64,000 nucleotides of DNA from Nannocystis sp. RBIL2 (GTDB lineage Bacteria; Myxococcota_A; Polyangia; Nannocystales; Nannocystaceae), in contig NZ_JAPNJW010000002.1 in NCBI RefSeq assembly GCF_026626745.1, positions 558,001 to 622,000 of the forward strand, given 5' to 3'. Position numbers and translations under genes: made by a program. Of this stretch, positions 42,319 through 50,871 are shown piece by piece. The notes below the pieces were generated by a model. The model worked only from the letters and a program-made list of their open reading frames with translations, was not told where the DNA came from and did no database searches. Position 1 is the first letter of the stretch; each line of letters starts with the position of its first letter.

Positions 42319-45300
42319 ATGAACGTCCGTCCCCCGTCTCTGCTCGAGTTCCTGACCGCCGTTCGCCGGGTCGTGCGTCGGCGGGAGCTCGCGGCGGCGG
42401 CGCTCCACAGCGCGGCCCTCCTGATGGCCCTGGCCGTGGTCGCGGCCGGGCTCGCCGGCTGGACCTTTCGTGGCGATCTCGCCGCCGCCGGCTGGCTCGC
42501 CGGCGCCGCCGTCACGCTCTTGGCCCTGTTCGGACGCGCCTGGCGTCGGATCCTCGCACTGACTGGGACTCCCCATCGGACGGCGCTTACCATAGCCCAA
42601 TTCCGAGGGGCGCTCACGCGCCGTCCCCGCGAGGCGTCACCTTTTCTCCGCTCGGACGGCTCGCTGCGGCGCGAGATCCTCGGGGCCACCGAGCTCCTGC
42701 TCGCGGGGCCGGGCGGTCACCTCGGCTCGCAGGACCTCGCGGCCGCCTATGTGCGCCAGGTCGAGTGGTCGCTCACCGAAGCCCGGCCCGAGCTCGCGGC
42801 TCCGCCGGCCAACCTCCGCGTCCCCGCGCTCGCCACCGCGCTCCTCGCCCTGCTCGGGGCCGTGCTCGCCGGCTATCCCGAGTTCGCGCGCGGGCTCGAG
42901 CTGGCGCTCGCAGCCGAGGACGGGCGCCCGCCGGCCCCGCCCGAGCCGGTCTGGTCCGCGCTCAGCCTCACCCTGCGCTACCCCGAGTACAGCGGACGGG
43001 TGCCGCGACAGCTCATCAACCCCAGCGGCGCCGTGCGAGCGCTCGCCGGCACCGAGACCGAGGTCGAGCTCGAGACCCGCAAGCCGGCCAGCGCCGTGCA
43101 CGTGGTCCTCAGCTACGACCAGGGCCCGCTGCCGGAGCCGCCGGCCCCCGAGCGCATCGACCTGTCCCAAGAGACAGACGGCAAGTGGCGCGGCCGCTTC
43201 GTCGTGCGCGGCGCGGGCAGCTGGCACGTCGTCGTCACTCCGAGCGACAGCGAAGAGCCGGCCCGCTCGGCCCCTGCCCCGCTCGAGATCGAGGCCGACG
43301 AGCCGCCGGAGATCGAGCTCTTGCCCCTGCCCCGCTCGCAGAGCGCCCCGAGCGAGCTCGACAGCGTGGAGCTGCGCTTCAAGGCCCGCGACGACTTCGG
43401 CATCGCCAGCGCGGTGCTCGTGTTCGAGGGCGGCGACGGCCAGCCCGTGCGCCTCGACGCCGGCGCCCCGCCGCCGCGCGCTCGCACCTGGCAGCACCGC
43501 TATGCCTGGGACCTGTCGACCCTGCCCGTCGAGGATCGCGGACGACTCACCTACTGGATCGAGGTCCGCGACAACGACCCGGGGCTCGGCCTCGTGCCGC
43601 TGGTCGACCCGCCCGGCAAGATCGCGCGCTCGGCCAAGCTGACCCTGCAGATCCGCGACCAGGAGACCGAGCACGCCGAGAACCTGGCCGACCTCGCCGC
43701 GCTGCGCGACAGCGCCGTCGATCTGCTGGCGCGTCGCATGCTGACCGAAGAGCCAGGTCTGTCCCGCGCCGACGATCAAGCGCCCGCCGAGGACGGCGAC
43801 CCGGCGCGGCGCATGACCGGCATGCGCGAGCTGCTCGCCGCCTCGGGCGGCCTGCTCTCGGCGATCAGCACCGCCATCGACGCGCTGTCCGTCGACACCC
43901 TGGCGCCGCCGCGCGACGTCGCGATCCTGATCGGCGTCCACAAGCGCTTGATGGAGCTGCACCGCCGCGAGTCGGCCGAGCACGAGGAGCTCCCGCCCGG
44001 CGCCGAGGACGAGCGCCCCGACGCCGCCGCGCGCACTCTCGGCAAGCTGCTGGCGACCAATCGGCTGCAGCTGACCCAGCTCGAGGACGAGGTCATCCGC
44101 CTCGACGACCTGGTCGACAACGAGCTTCTGGCGCAGATCGAGCAGCTCGTGGCCCGCCTGCAGACCTCGCAGCAGAAGCTCGTCGACCTGCTCGAGCGGC
44201 TCAAGGCCGGCGACGAGAGCGTGCGCGGCGAGGTCGATCAGCTGCAGCAGCGGATCCGCGAGGACCTGCGCCGGCTGTCGGAGGCGCGGGCCAAGCTCGA
44301 CAAGGAGCTCGGCCAGGAATTCCTCAACACCGACGCCTTCGAGGCGATGGCGGAGCAGCTGCGCCAGCAGGACGTCGGCGAGCAGCTGCGCCAGGGCGAC
44401 GTCGACGGCGCGCTCGACCGGGCCCGCGGCGTCCTCGACGAGCTCCGGCAGCTGCGCAGCGGCGTCCAGGATCGCATGGCCTCGGGGCCAGCTGCCGCGA
44501 TGACGCCCGAGGAGCGGGCGCGCATGGAGTTGATGCGGGAGATCAGCCGGATCCAGGACGAGGAGACCGGCCTGCGCGGCGAGAGCCGCTCGCTCCACGA
44601 GCAGTGGCGCAAGCAGGCCGGGACTCGCCCCCTCGATCAGGCGACCGCGCAGCAGGCCGCCAAGCAGGCCGCCGCGATCGGCAAGGCGCTCGACGGGATC
44701 AACGACGCTCGCCTCGGCCGCGACGGTCGCCGCGCCCTCGAGGACGCGCGCGAGCAGCTGCAGCGCGTCGCCGCCGAGACTCAGGCGAGCGAGCCCAAGG
44801 CCCTCGCCGCCGCCGAGGCCGCGCGGTCCGCCGCGCAGGCGCTCGAGCGGGCGGTGGCCGGCGCGGGCGACGACTCGCAGGAGCGGCGGCAGCTCGGGCC
44901 GCTGCGCGAACGCGGCGATGCGCTGCGCAAGCTGCTCGAGGGTCCGCTCCCGGCCCCGACCGAGGGCCTCGACGAGGCCGCCCAGGCCCGCTTCGACGCC
45001 CTGGCGCAGAAGCAGCAGGGTCTGCGGGCCCGCGCGGGTCAGGTGCTCGAAGGTCCCAACGCCCGCCACCTGCCCGACCCCGGCAAGCAGGCGATGCGCG
45101 GCGCGATCTCCGAGATGGACTCCAGCAGCGGCGCCCTCGGCGAGCGCCGCGGCGGCCCTGCGGTCGAGCGCCAGAGCGGGGCGCTCGGCGGCCTGCAACG
45201 CGCGCTCGACAGCCTGCGCGACAGCTCGTCCGCGCCGCAGACCACGCCCGACCCCGACGAGGTCTCGACGGAGACCGAACGCGACCGCTCGCTCCGCGAC

Positions 45301-45384
45301 GAGCTGATGGAGGCCATGAAGGAGCGCGCTCCGGAGGGCTTCCGCGGCTCCGTCGAGCGCTACTACGAGGAGCTCCTGCGATGA
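42319..45384 (+). CDS. DUF4175-like membrane and coiled-coil protein
   Basis: 1021 residues from ATG 42319 (MNVRPPSLLEFLTAVRRVVR). Two or three N-terminal membrane segments (about 25-75) and one near 165-185, then a periplasmic region of about 250 residues containing Ig-like LSLTLRYPEYSGRVPRQLIN and EIELLPLPRSQSAPSELDSV. From about 450 to 900 it is a long series of charged helices (DEVIRLDDLVDNELLAQIEQ LVARLQTSQQ, ELRQLRSGVQDRMA). DUF4175 proteins of proteobacteria have this layout; their role is not established, though they are often near MoxR/VWA-type modules. The stop overlaps the start of the peptidase gene (ATGA). One 14-nt repeat pair (43161/43175) is inside. Confidence 0.75.
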   Translation: MNVRPPSLLEFLTAVRRVVRRRELAAAALHSAALLMALAVVAAGLAGWTFRGDLAAAGWLAGAAVTLLALFGRAWRRILALTGTPHRTALTIAQFRGALTRRPREASPFLRSDGSLRREILGATELLLAGPGGHLGSQDLAAAYVRQVEWSLTEARPELAAPPANLRVPALATALLALLGAVLAGYPEFARGLELALAAEDGRPPAPPEPVWSALSLTLRYPEYSGRVPRQLINPSGAVRALAGTETEVELETRKPASAVHVVLSYDQGPLPEPPAPERIDLSQETDGKWRGRFVVRGAGSWHVVVTPSDSEEPARSAPAPLEIEADEPPEIELLPLPRSQSAPSELDSVELRFKARDDFGIASAVLVFEGGDGQPVRLDAGAPPPRARTWQHRYAWDLSTLPVEDRGRLTYWIEVRDNDPGLGLVPLVDPPGKIARSAKLTLQIRDQETEHAENLADLAALRDSAVDLLARRMLTEEPGLSRADDQAPAEDGDPARRMTGMRELLAASGGLLSAISTAIDALSVDTLAPPRDVAILIGVHKRLMELHRRESAEHEELPPGAEDERPDAAARTLGKLLATNRLQLTQLEDEVIRLDDLVDNELLAQIEQLVARLQTSQQKLVDLLERLKAGDESVRGEVDQLQQRIREDLRRLSEARAKLDKELGQEFLNTDAFEAMAEQLRQQDVGEQLRQGDVDGALDRARGVLDELRQLRSGVQDRMASGPAAAMTPEERARMELMREISRIQDEETGLRGESRSLHEQWRKQAGTRPLDQATAQQAAKQAAAIGKALDGINDARLGRDGRRALEDAREQLQRVAAETQASEPKALAAAEAARSAAQALERAVAGAGDDSQERRQLGPLRERGDALRKLLEGPLPAPTEGLDEAAQARFDALAQKQQGLRARAGQVLEGPNARHLPDPGKQAMRGAISEMDSSSGALGERRGGPAVERQSGALGGLQRALDSLRDSSSAPQTTPDPDEVSTETERDRSLRDELMEAMKERAPEGFRGSVERYYEELLR

Positions 45385-47219
45385 CGTCCCGGCCCTCTCT
45401 GCGGCGCTGCGTCGCCCTCGTCCTCGCCCTCGCCGGCTGTGAAAGCGTCGGTCCTCGAGGACATGTCGCCACGGACATGGCCGAAGCGCCCGGTTCGCAG
45501 GGACATGGTGCTTCAGCCATGCCCGAAGCGCCAGGTCCTGAAGGCCATGTCCTCTCCGCCAGGGCCGAAGCGCCAGGTAGCGTCCCCTCCAACCTGGCCG
45601 ATGCGACCGGTCCCAAAGACCCTGTCCTTCTCGCCAGGGCGCAAACGACAGGTGCCGCGCTCGCGCTCGCCGGCCCGGACGCGAGCGACGCCGACGCCTG
45701 GTCGGACCTCGCCGAGCGCTTCGACGGAGCGATCAACGCCTGGGACCTCGCCGACGCCGCCGACGCCGTCGCAGCCATGCCGCTCGGGTCGGCCCGCGAC
45801 GTCAAGGCGGGCGTGCTGGCGTTCCATCGCGCCGCCTACCCCGAGTCCGAGTCGCTGCTGGCCGGCGCGGTCGCCTCGGGGCAGCTGCCGCCGGCGGGGG
45901 CGCTGCGCGAGGAGGCCCAGCACTACCTCGACCTCGCGCGCGGGGCTCAGCGGGCGCTCGGCCCGGCCACGCGGCTCACCAGCCCCGACGGACAGGTCGA
46001 GGTCGTGTTCGCCAACGCCAAGGACGAGCTCATCGCGCCCTACCTGTTCGCGGCGATGGCCGAGGCGCGCCAGGCGTTCGCCGCCGACCTCGGCATCGAG
46101 CCCGACCACCCGGTGCGCTTCGAGATCCTCGACGACGCGGTCAAGCTCGCGCTCGTCTCGCCGCTCACGCGCGAGAACGTGTACACGACCGGCACCGTCG
46201 GCATCACCAAGTACCGGCGGATCGTCATGGTCTCGCCGCGGGTGATGCTCTACGGCTACGGCTGGATCGACACCGCAGTCCACGAGTACGTCCACTACCT
46301 CGTCACCCTGAAGACCCGCAACCGCGCCCCGGTGTGGCTGCAGGAGGGCCTGGCCAAGCTGCTCGAGACGCGCTGGCGCAGCCGCGAGCCGCTGCCGCTC
46401 GAGCCACCCGCGCGCAAGTTGCTGGCCAAGGCGCTCGCGGCCGACGACCTCGTCACCTTCGCCGAGATGTACCCGTCGCTGGCGATGCTGCCGTCGCAGG
46501 AGCGGGCCGCCCTCGCCTACGCGCAGGTCCAGACGATGCTCGGCGTGCTCCACGAGGAGCACGGCGGCGCCGGCATCGACGAACTGCTGCGCCGAGTCGC
46601 TGCCGGTGAGGACGCCGAGGCCGCGCTGGCCAGCGCGTGGGGCGACAGCTTCGAGCGCTTCGACGCCCACTGGCGCGACGTGATGAAGAAGCGGACCGCG
46701 GGCAAGCCCGGCGGCGCGCTGCGCAAGCTGCAGTTCCTCGCGCCCGAGCAGCAGGCCGCGGCCGAGGCGGGCGAAGATCTCTCGCTGCTCGGCGACGTGT
46801 TCTCGCATCTCGGCGGCGGCGCGGCGCGTCAGCACGCGCGGCTTGGCGTGCTGCTCACGCTTCGCGGTCACCTCGGCGCCGCGGCCAAACAGTACGAGAA
46901 AGCGCGGGCCTCCGACGCGCGCGTGCGCGACGATGCCAAGCTCGCGCGGCGCCTCGGCGAGCTCTATCTCCAGCTCGGCAAGGCCGCTCGCGCGGTGCCG
47001 CTGCTGCGCCGCGCCGGCGAGGACGACCCCGAGCAGCCGAACCTCGCCGCCGCCGAAGGGCGCGCGCTGCGACTCGTCGGTGACCTCGCGGGCGCTCGCC
47101 TCGCGCTCGCTCGAGCGTTGCGCGTGAACCCGTTCATCCCGGCGCTGCACTGCGACCTCGCGCAGGTCGCCACCGATCCCGTCGAGCAGCAGCGCGAACA
47201 AGGTCTGTGCCGCGAGTGA
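45381..47219 (+). CDS. Peptidase-MA-like lipoprotein with TPR tail and 14-residue repeats
   Basis: 612 residues from ATG 45381, which overlaps the DUF4175 stop. A lipoprotein signal (MTSRPSLRRCVALVLALAGC, Cys20) is followed by an unusual Gly/Pro/Ala-rich stretch (residues about 22-90) of 14-residue repeats with GHV and AEAP elements. The enzyme domain has HEYVHYLV (the HExxH zinc site), then LQEGLAKLLE, where the Glu is the third-ligand candidate of gluzincin-type peptidases. The last 150 residues are TPR-like (LGVLLTLRGHLGAAAKQYEK and following). Probably a cell-surface zinc peptidase; the substrate is unknown. Confidence 0.85.
   Translation: MTSRPSLRRCVALVLALAGCESVGPRGHVATDMAEAPGSQGHGASAMPEAPGPEGHVLSARAEAPGSVPSNLADATGPKDPVLLARAQTTGAALALAGPDASDADAWSDLAERFDGAINAWDLADAADAVAAMPLGSARDVKAGVLAFHRAAYPESESLLAGAVASGQLPPAGALREEAQHYLDLARGAQRALGPATRLTSPDGQVEVVFANAKDELIAPYLFAAMAEARQAFAADLGIEPDHPVRFEILDDAVKLALVSPLTRENVYTTGTVGITKYRRIVMVSPRVMLYGYGWIDTAVHEYVHYLVTLKTRNRAPVWLQEGLAKLLETRWRSREPLPLEPPARKLLAKALAADDLVTFAEMYPSLAMLPSQERAALAYAQVQTMLGVLHEEHGGAGIDELLRRVAAGEDAEAALASAWGDSFERFDAHWRDVMKKRTAGKPGGALRKLQFLAPEQQAAAEAGEDLSLLGDVFSHLGGGAARQHARLGVLLTLRGHLGAAAKQYEKARASDARVRDDAKLARRLGELYLQLGKAARAVPLLRRAGEDDPEQPNLAAAEGRALRLVGDLAGARLALARALRVNPFIPALHCDLAQVATDPVEQQREQGLCRE
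45459..45653 (+). repeat. 14-nt array inside the peptidase-MA gene
   Basis: Cores at 45462, 45476, 45490, 45504, 45518, 45532, 45546, 45560 and 45574 are all 14 nt apart. After one 19-nt step the phase resumes at 45593, 45607, 45621, 45635 and 45649. Three units equal 42 nt, so the array is read as a 14-residue repeat in frame. It encodes the linker just after the lipid-anchored cysteine. Confidence 0.93.
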
Positions 47220-47504
47220 CTGCGCGTGGCGGCGACGCATGATCGCCGCGCGCGGCAGGCACCTCGAAGACGCCGCAGCTCGAGCCGCTGGAGGTCGTGT
47301 TTTTCTACCTGGTCCTTGGGCCAGATCGATGCCCGCTCAAAACCGCGCTCTCCGGCGAAAGTCGGCTCAACCGAGCGGAATCAGCCTCTCAGGCGCGAAA
47401 GAAGCTCTTGCAGAAAACCCGATATTCCTCAATAGCTATCCATACGAAGATCGCTTCGTCGTGATACTCATGAGCGTGCACCCGCTCCGCCACGGAGGGT
47501 TTCC

Positions 47505-47720
47505 ATGTTGACGCTAACCAGAAAAGTCGGGCAGAAGATCCGGATCGGGGACAACATCGAGATCGTCGTCCGAGAGATCCGCGGCCGTCAGGTCCGCCTC
47601 GGCATCTCGGCCCCGCAAGGCCTCCCCGTCTATCGCGAAGAGCTCTATCAGCAGATCGCGCAAGAGGGCGTCAAGGGCACCCTCGCCGCCGCCCAGGAGC
47701 CGCAGGACGGCGAAGAGTGA
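47505..47720 (+). CDS. csrA: Carbon storage regulator CsrA
   Basis: 71 residues from ATG 47505 with an excellent ribosome site (GGAGGG) 7 bases upstream. MLTLTRKVGQKIRIGDNIEI VVREIRGRQVRLGISAPQGL PVYREELY is the full CsrA/RsmA fold, including the Arg in the VxREIY-type C-terminal helix and the RLGI strand that binds GGA in RNA hairpin loops. CsrA dimers control translation and stability of target mRNAs. It stands alone, with no FliW gene nearby. The genome-wide 14-nt repeat contains GGA next to hairpin stems, which makes a CsrA link worth testing. Confidence 0.96.
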   Translation: MLTLTRKVGQKIRIGDNIEIVVREIRGRQVRLGISAPQGLPVYREELYQQIAQEGVKGTLAAAQEPQDGEE

Positions 47721-48051
47721 ATCGCGGCCGGCGCCGAAGAGCGAGCGCCGGAGCTTCCCCCAGATACAGGTCCTCGAGGACAGCCGGTCTTCAGCGACTG
47801 TCGGGACGGCCTGCCACCGCGCGTCGTCCCGTCAGCAACTGCCGCGCGTCGCGGACCCACGCCGTTCGCCGGCCGCTGTCACGGACTGTGAGCCGCGAAC
47901 CCGAGAGTGAATGCCGCCGCGAAGTTCGATGACGTTTCGTCGGCCGCTGCGATGACAACAGACTGCGAGCCGCGACGCCGAGCGCGAAGGACCGCTTCGA
48001 AGCGAGCCGCCGAAAGGCACCCCCTTCGCTCGACATGACCTGCCCTTCGGG
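47721..48051. other. 331-bp gap with two 14-nt repeat clusters
   Basis: Region between csrA and the convergent PilT-like gene. Repeat cores are at 47767/47781 and at 48034, 48039, 48053 and 48067, the last ones running over the stop codon (48052) of the PilT-like gene. Nothing else is recognised. Confidence 0.7.
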
Positions 48052-49050
48052 TCATGTCTCGAAAGACAGCAAGGTCCACTCGCCGCCGAGCAGCGCCGCG
48101 TGGACCACCCGGAGCGCCGACAGCCACGCCTCCGCGCGGTCGCTCGCGGCGACGCCGAGCGCGATTCGCCGCGCTCCCGCGGGCGAGGTCGCCTGCGTCT
48201 CCACCAGCACGCGCCGGCCCTCCTCGACCCGGCGGAGCAGCCACGGCAGCCAGGCGCTCGGATCTTCGAGCCGGACCACCAGCGCTGCGCCCTCGGGCAA
48301 CGCGGCGCACTCGGCGTAGACGCGGTCGGGTGTGTCGCGCTCCCCGATGGCCCGCAGCGGCCACCCCAGCGCCCGCGCCAGCGCCTCGGCCCCGCCGTCG
48401 GCCCGGTGGAGGAAAACCAGCGTGCCGCTCGGGATCGCCAGCGCCATCGCGTCGAGGTCCTCGCGGCGGCTCGCGTCGCGCGTGATCGCGGGCGGCGGAC
48501 CGCGCCGACGCGGCGACTCGGCGCGCCCGTTCCAGCCGGAGCCGGCGATCCGGCGCGGCCAACCGACGCGCGGTTCGGCCTCGACCGCGAGCGGACGCAG
48601 AGCGGCCAGGCGCACACCGGCGCGCTCCTCGGGCGCGTCGTCGTCGATCTGAATCTCGATGTCGATGTCGCCGCCCGGGTGGCGCCGGAGCTGCCGCGGC
48701 GGCTCGGGCTCGTCGAGCGCGATGTTGACGCTGTCGCCCGGCTCGAACCCGTCGACGCCAGGGCGCGCGCGCACCGAGGTCATCTCGCTAGCTGTCTCTC
48801 CGACCAGGTGCCACATGACCTGGTCGACCACCAGATCGAACTTCACCGACTCGCCCAGGGCGAGGTCGGCCTGCTGCTCGCACGAGAGCACCTCGACCAG
48901 CGCGTCGAACACGACCTCGCCCGACAGCGCCCGGCCCAGAGTCGCGCCGCCCTGCGTATGCAGGAAGCGCAGCGGCTGGTCGGTCTCGATCACGACCTCG
49001 CCCGGACGGCTGGTGGCCGCCTCGGCGAGCAGGCTGGCGAGCAGGCCCAC
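48052..49050 (-). CDS. Degenerate PilT-like protein
   Basis: 332 residues from GTG 49050 (MGLLASLLAEAATSRPGEVV). The N-terminal 100 residues resemble the N-domain of PilT/GspE-type secretion ATPases (VVIETDQPLRFLHTQGGATL, SCEQQADLALGESVKFDLVV). A Pro/Arg-rich linker follows. The C-terminal part has the spacing of the ATPase core (GTLVFLHRADGGAEALARAL at the Walker A place, RLEDPSAWLPWLLRRVEEGR, LVETQATSPAGARRIAL) but lacks GxxxxGK[ST], so it should not hydrolyse ATP. It could be a regulatory paralogue of a pilus motor. The PilT relation is an inference from motif order. Two 14-nt repeat steps (48791-48822) lie inside. Confidence 0.5.
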   Translation of the reverse strand: MGLLASLLAEAATSRPGEVVIETDQPLRFLHTQGGATLGRALSGEVVFDALVEVLSCEQQADLALGESVKFDLVVDQVMWHLVGETASEMTSVRARPGVDGFEPGDSVNIALDEPEPPRQLRRHPGGDIDIEIQIDDDAPEERAGVRLAALRPLAVEAEPRVGWPRRIAGSGWNGRAESPRRRGPPPAITRDASRREDLDAMALAIPSGTLVFLHRADGGAEALARALGWPLRAIGERDTPDRVYAECAALPEGAALVVRLEDPSAWLPWLLRRVEEGRRVLVETQATSPAGARRIALGVAASDRAEAWLSALRVVHAALLGGEWTLLSFET

Positions 49051-49456
49051 GGCCGAACCATAACAAATGCGCGCGTCGCCAGGAGCCCCGACCGCAGGTG
49101 CGCCCCGCAGGCGGCCGCGGCGCGACGACCGCGGCAACCAGGTAGCCCGCGGTTCGGCAACCCCGGGCCACGACGCGTCACGAAGCGCCAGGCCCGTCGA
49201 TCCGCCCGGCGAGCTGCGACGTATTCGCCTCTCGCGCCCGACAGCGGGCCCGTCTCAGCGAGGCCGCTGGCCTGCGCTCGGCAGGCCGTGCGCAGCAATC
49301 AGGTAGCCTGACCGCGAGGCCGCGGCCCGCAGCGTGGCGATCGCCATCGTCTGCGAACCGCGAGGATCAAGGACGTGGGCCACGACGCGGGCCGTCGCCG
49401 CGGCCTCGATCATGCTGCGCAGCGACCGCCTCCTCGACGGTCCGCAACAACTTCCT
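49051..49456. other. 406-bp intergenic region, no recognised feature
   Basis: Lies between two minus-strand genes. No frame with family similarity, no array and no clear terminator. A 13-bp string GGGCCACGACGCG occurs twice (about 49165 and 49377), both times shortly after an AGGTAGCC-like element, but too weakly to call a repeat family. Confidence 0.4.
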
Positions 49457-50826
49457 TCACTCGGCGCGACGGGCCTGTGACTGCGGCTGCAGGAAGTGAC
49501 GCATGCCGGCGACGCTGCGCGTGTAGCCGAGGCCCGACATCTTCCAGCCGACCCACGGTCCGCCAGCGGCGGTGGACAGACCGCGGTTGACCCCCACCAT
49601 CCCGGCCTCGATGCGATCTGCGACCGCGTCGAGCTCCGGCCCCGGGGCGCCCCACACGCTCGCGCCGAGCCCGTAGCGCGTGTCGTTGGCGAGCTGCACC
49701 GCCTCGTCGACGTCGCGGGCGACCTGGATCGCCACCACCGGGCCGAAGGTCTCGTCCTTCACCAGAGTCATCTCCGGCTTGAGGTCGGTGACGACGGTGG
49801 GCGTGAGGTAGTAGCCGGGCTCCTGCACCTGGCCCTCGATCACGAACGTCGCGCCGTGTCGGCGGGCGTCGGCCAGCTGCTCCACACCAGGTCGCGCTGA
49901 CGGGCGCTCGCCATCGGGCCGAACGCCGTCGACTCCTCGCGCGGGTCGCCGGGCTTCACCGCGCGCACGAGGTCGGCGACGCGGCGGGTGAACTCGGCGG
50001 CGACGTCGGCGTGGACGATGATGCGCTCGACGCTGACGCACACCTGCCCGGCGTTGCGCAGCGCCTCGTCGGCGGCGTGGCGGGCCGCGGCCTGCAGGTC
50101 GGCCCCGGGCAGCACCAGCATCGGATCCTTGCCGCCGAGCTCGAGCACCAGCCGCTTCATCGTCGCCGCCGCCTCGCGCATGATCGCCTGGCCGGTCGCT
50201 ATCGAGCCGGTGAACGCGATCATGTCGACGTCGCTGGCGACCAGCGCGGCCCCGACCTTGGCTGCCCCTTGGACCAGGCCGACCAGTCCTTCGGGCAATG
50301 TCTCGGCGTACAGGCGGTGGAGCAGCGCGCCGGTGTGCGGCGTGTACTCCGACGGCTTGAACACCGCCGCGTTGCCGGTGAGCAGGGCCGACAGCAGCAG
50401 GTTACTGGGCGTCGCCACCGGGTAATTCCACGGGGCGATCACTCCCACCACGCCGAGCGGACGCCAGCGCACGCGCATGCGGATCCCGCTCTCTACCCCA
50501 TCGTCGTCGGCGAGCGCCTGATCGGCGGCGCGGACGAACGACTCGACGCGGGCGGCGATGCTGCGGGCCTCGGAGCGGGCCTCGCGGATCGGCTTGCCCA
50601 TCTCGTCGCTGATCGAACGGCCGAGCGCGTCGGCGTGGTCGCCGATCGCCTGGGCGAGCGCACGGATATGGCGCGCGCGCGCGTCCGCGGCGGTGTTCGC
50701 CCAGGCGCGTTGGGCCGTGCGGGCGCGGGCCACGGCCTCGCGGACGCCCTCGGGCGTGGTGCAGTCGACCGGCTCGAGCGGCTGGCCGGTGGCCGGGTTG
50801 TGCGGGACGAGGCGCTCCAGGGACAT
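49457..50826 (-). pseudogene. NAD(P)-dependent aldehyde dehydrogenase with a frameshift
   Basis: ATG 50826 (MSLERLVPHNPATGQPLEPV) begins a typical ALDH: PLGVVGVIAPWNYPVATPSN, NAAVFKPSEYTPHTG, FTGSIATGQAIMREA and ELGGKDPMLVLPGAD, then the catalytic Cys in NAGQVCVSVERIIVH. After FGPMASARQRDLV (about 49885) the frame ends within 15 codons, while the continuation EQLADARRHGATFVIEGQV, KDETFGPVVAIQV and the WVGWKMSGLGYTRS C-terminus is in the next frame to 49457. Adding one base near 49882-49888 restores the spacing usual in the family. So either the gene is recently broken or one base is missing from the sequence. Most similar to succinate-semialdehyde/lactaldehyde-type enzymes. Confidence 0.85.
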
Positions 50827-50871
50827 CGACGTAACTATAGCTGCCGCTCGCCGCGCTACACTTGTCGCCCG

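Noticed and set aside
42637..45198. 853-codon minus-strand open frame opposite the DUF4175 gene
   Set aside because: No start signal, no domain, and the codon-position GC pattern fits the plus-strand gene.
47220..47504. A small RNA upstream of csrA
   Set aside because: No CsrB/RsmY-like series of GGA hairpins or promoter/terminator pair; only one repeat pair (47308/47322).
49840..50000. The ALDH frame break caused by a repeat insertion
   Set aside because: GCTG at 49876 and CAGG at 49888 are 12 nt apart, not 14, so the link to the element is not supported.
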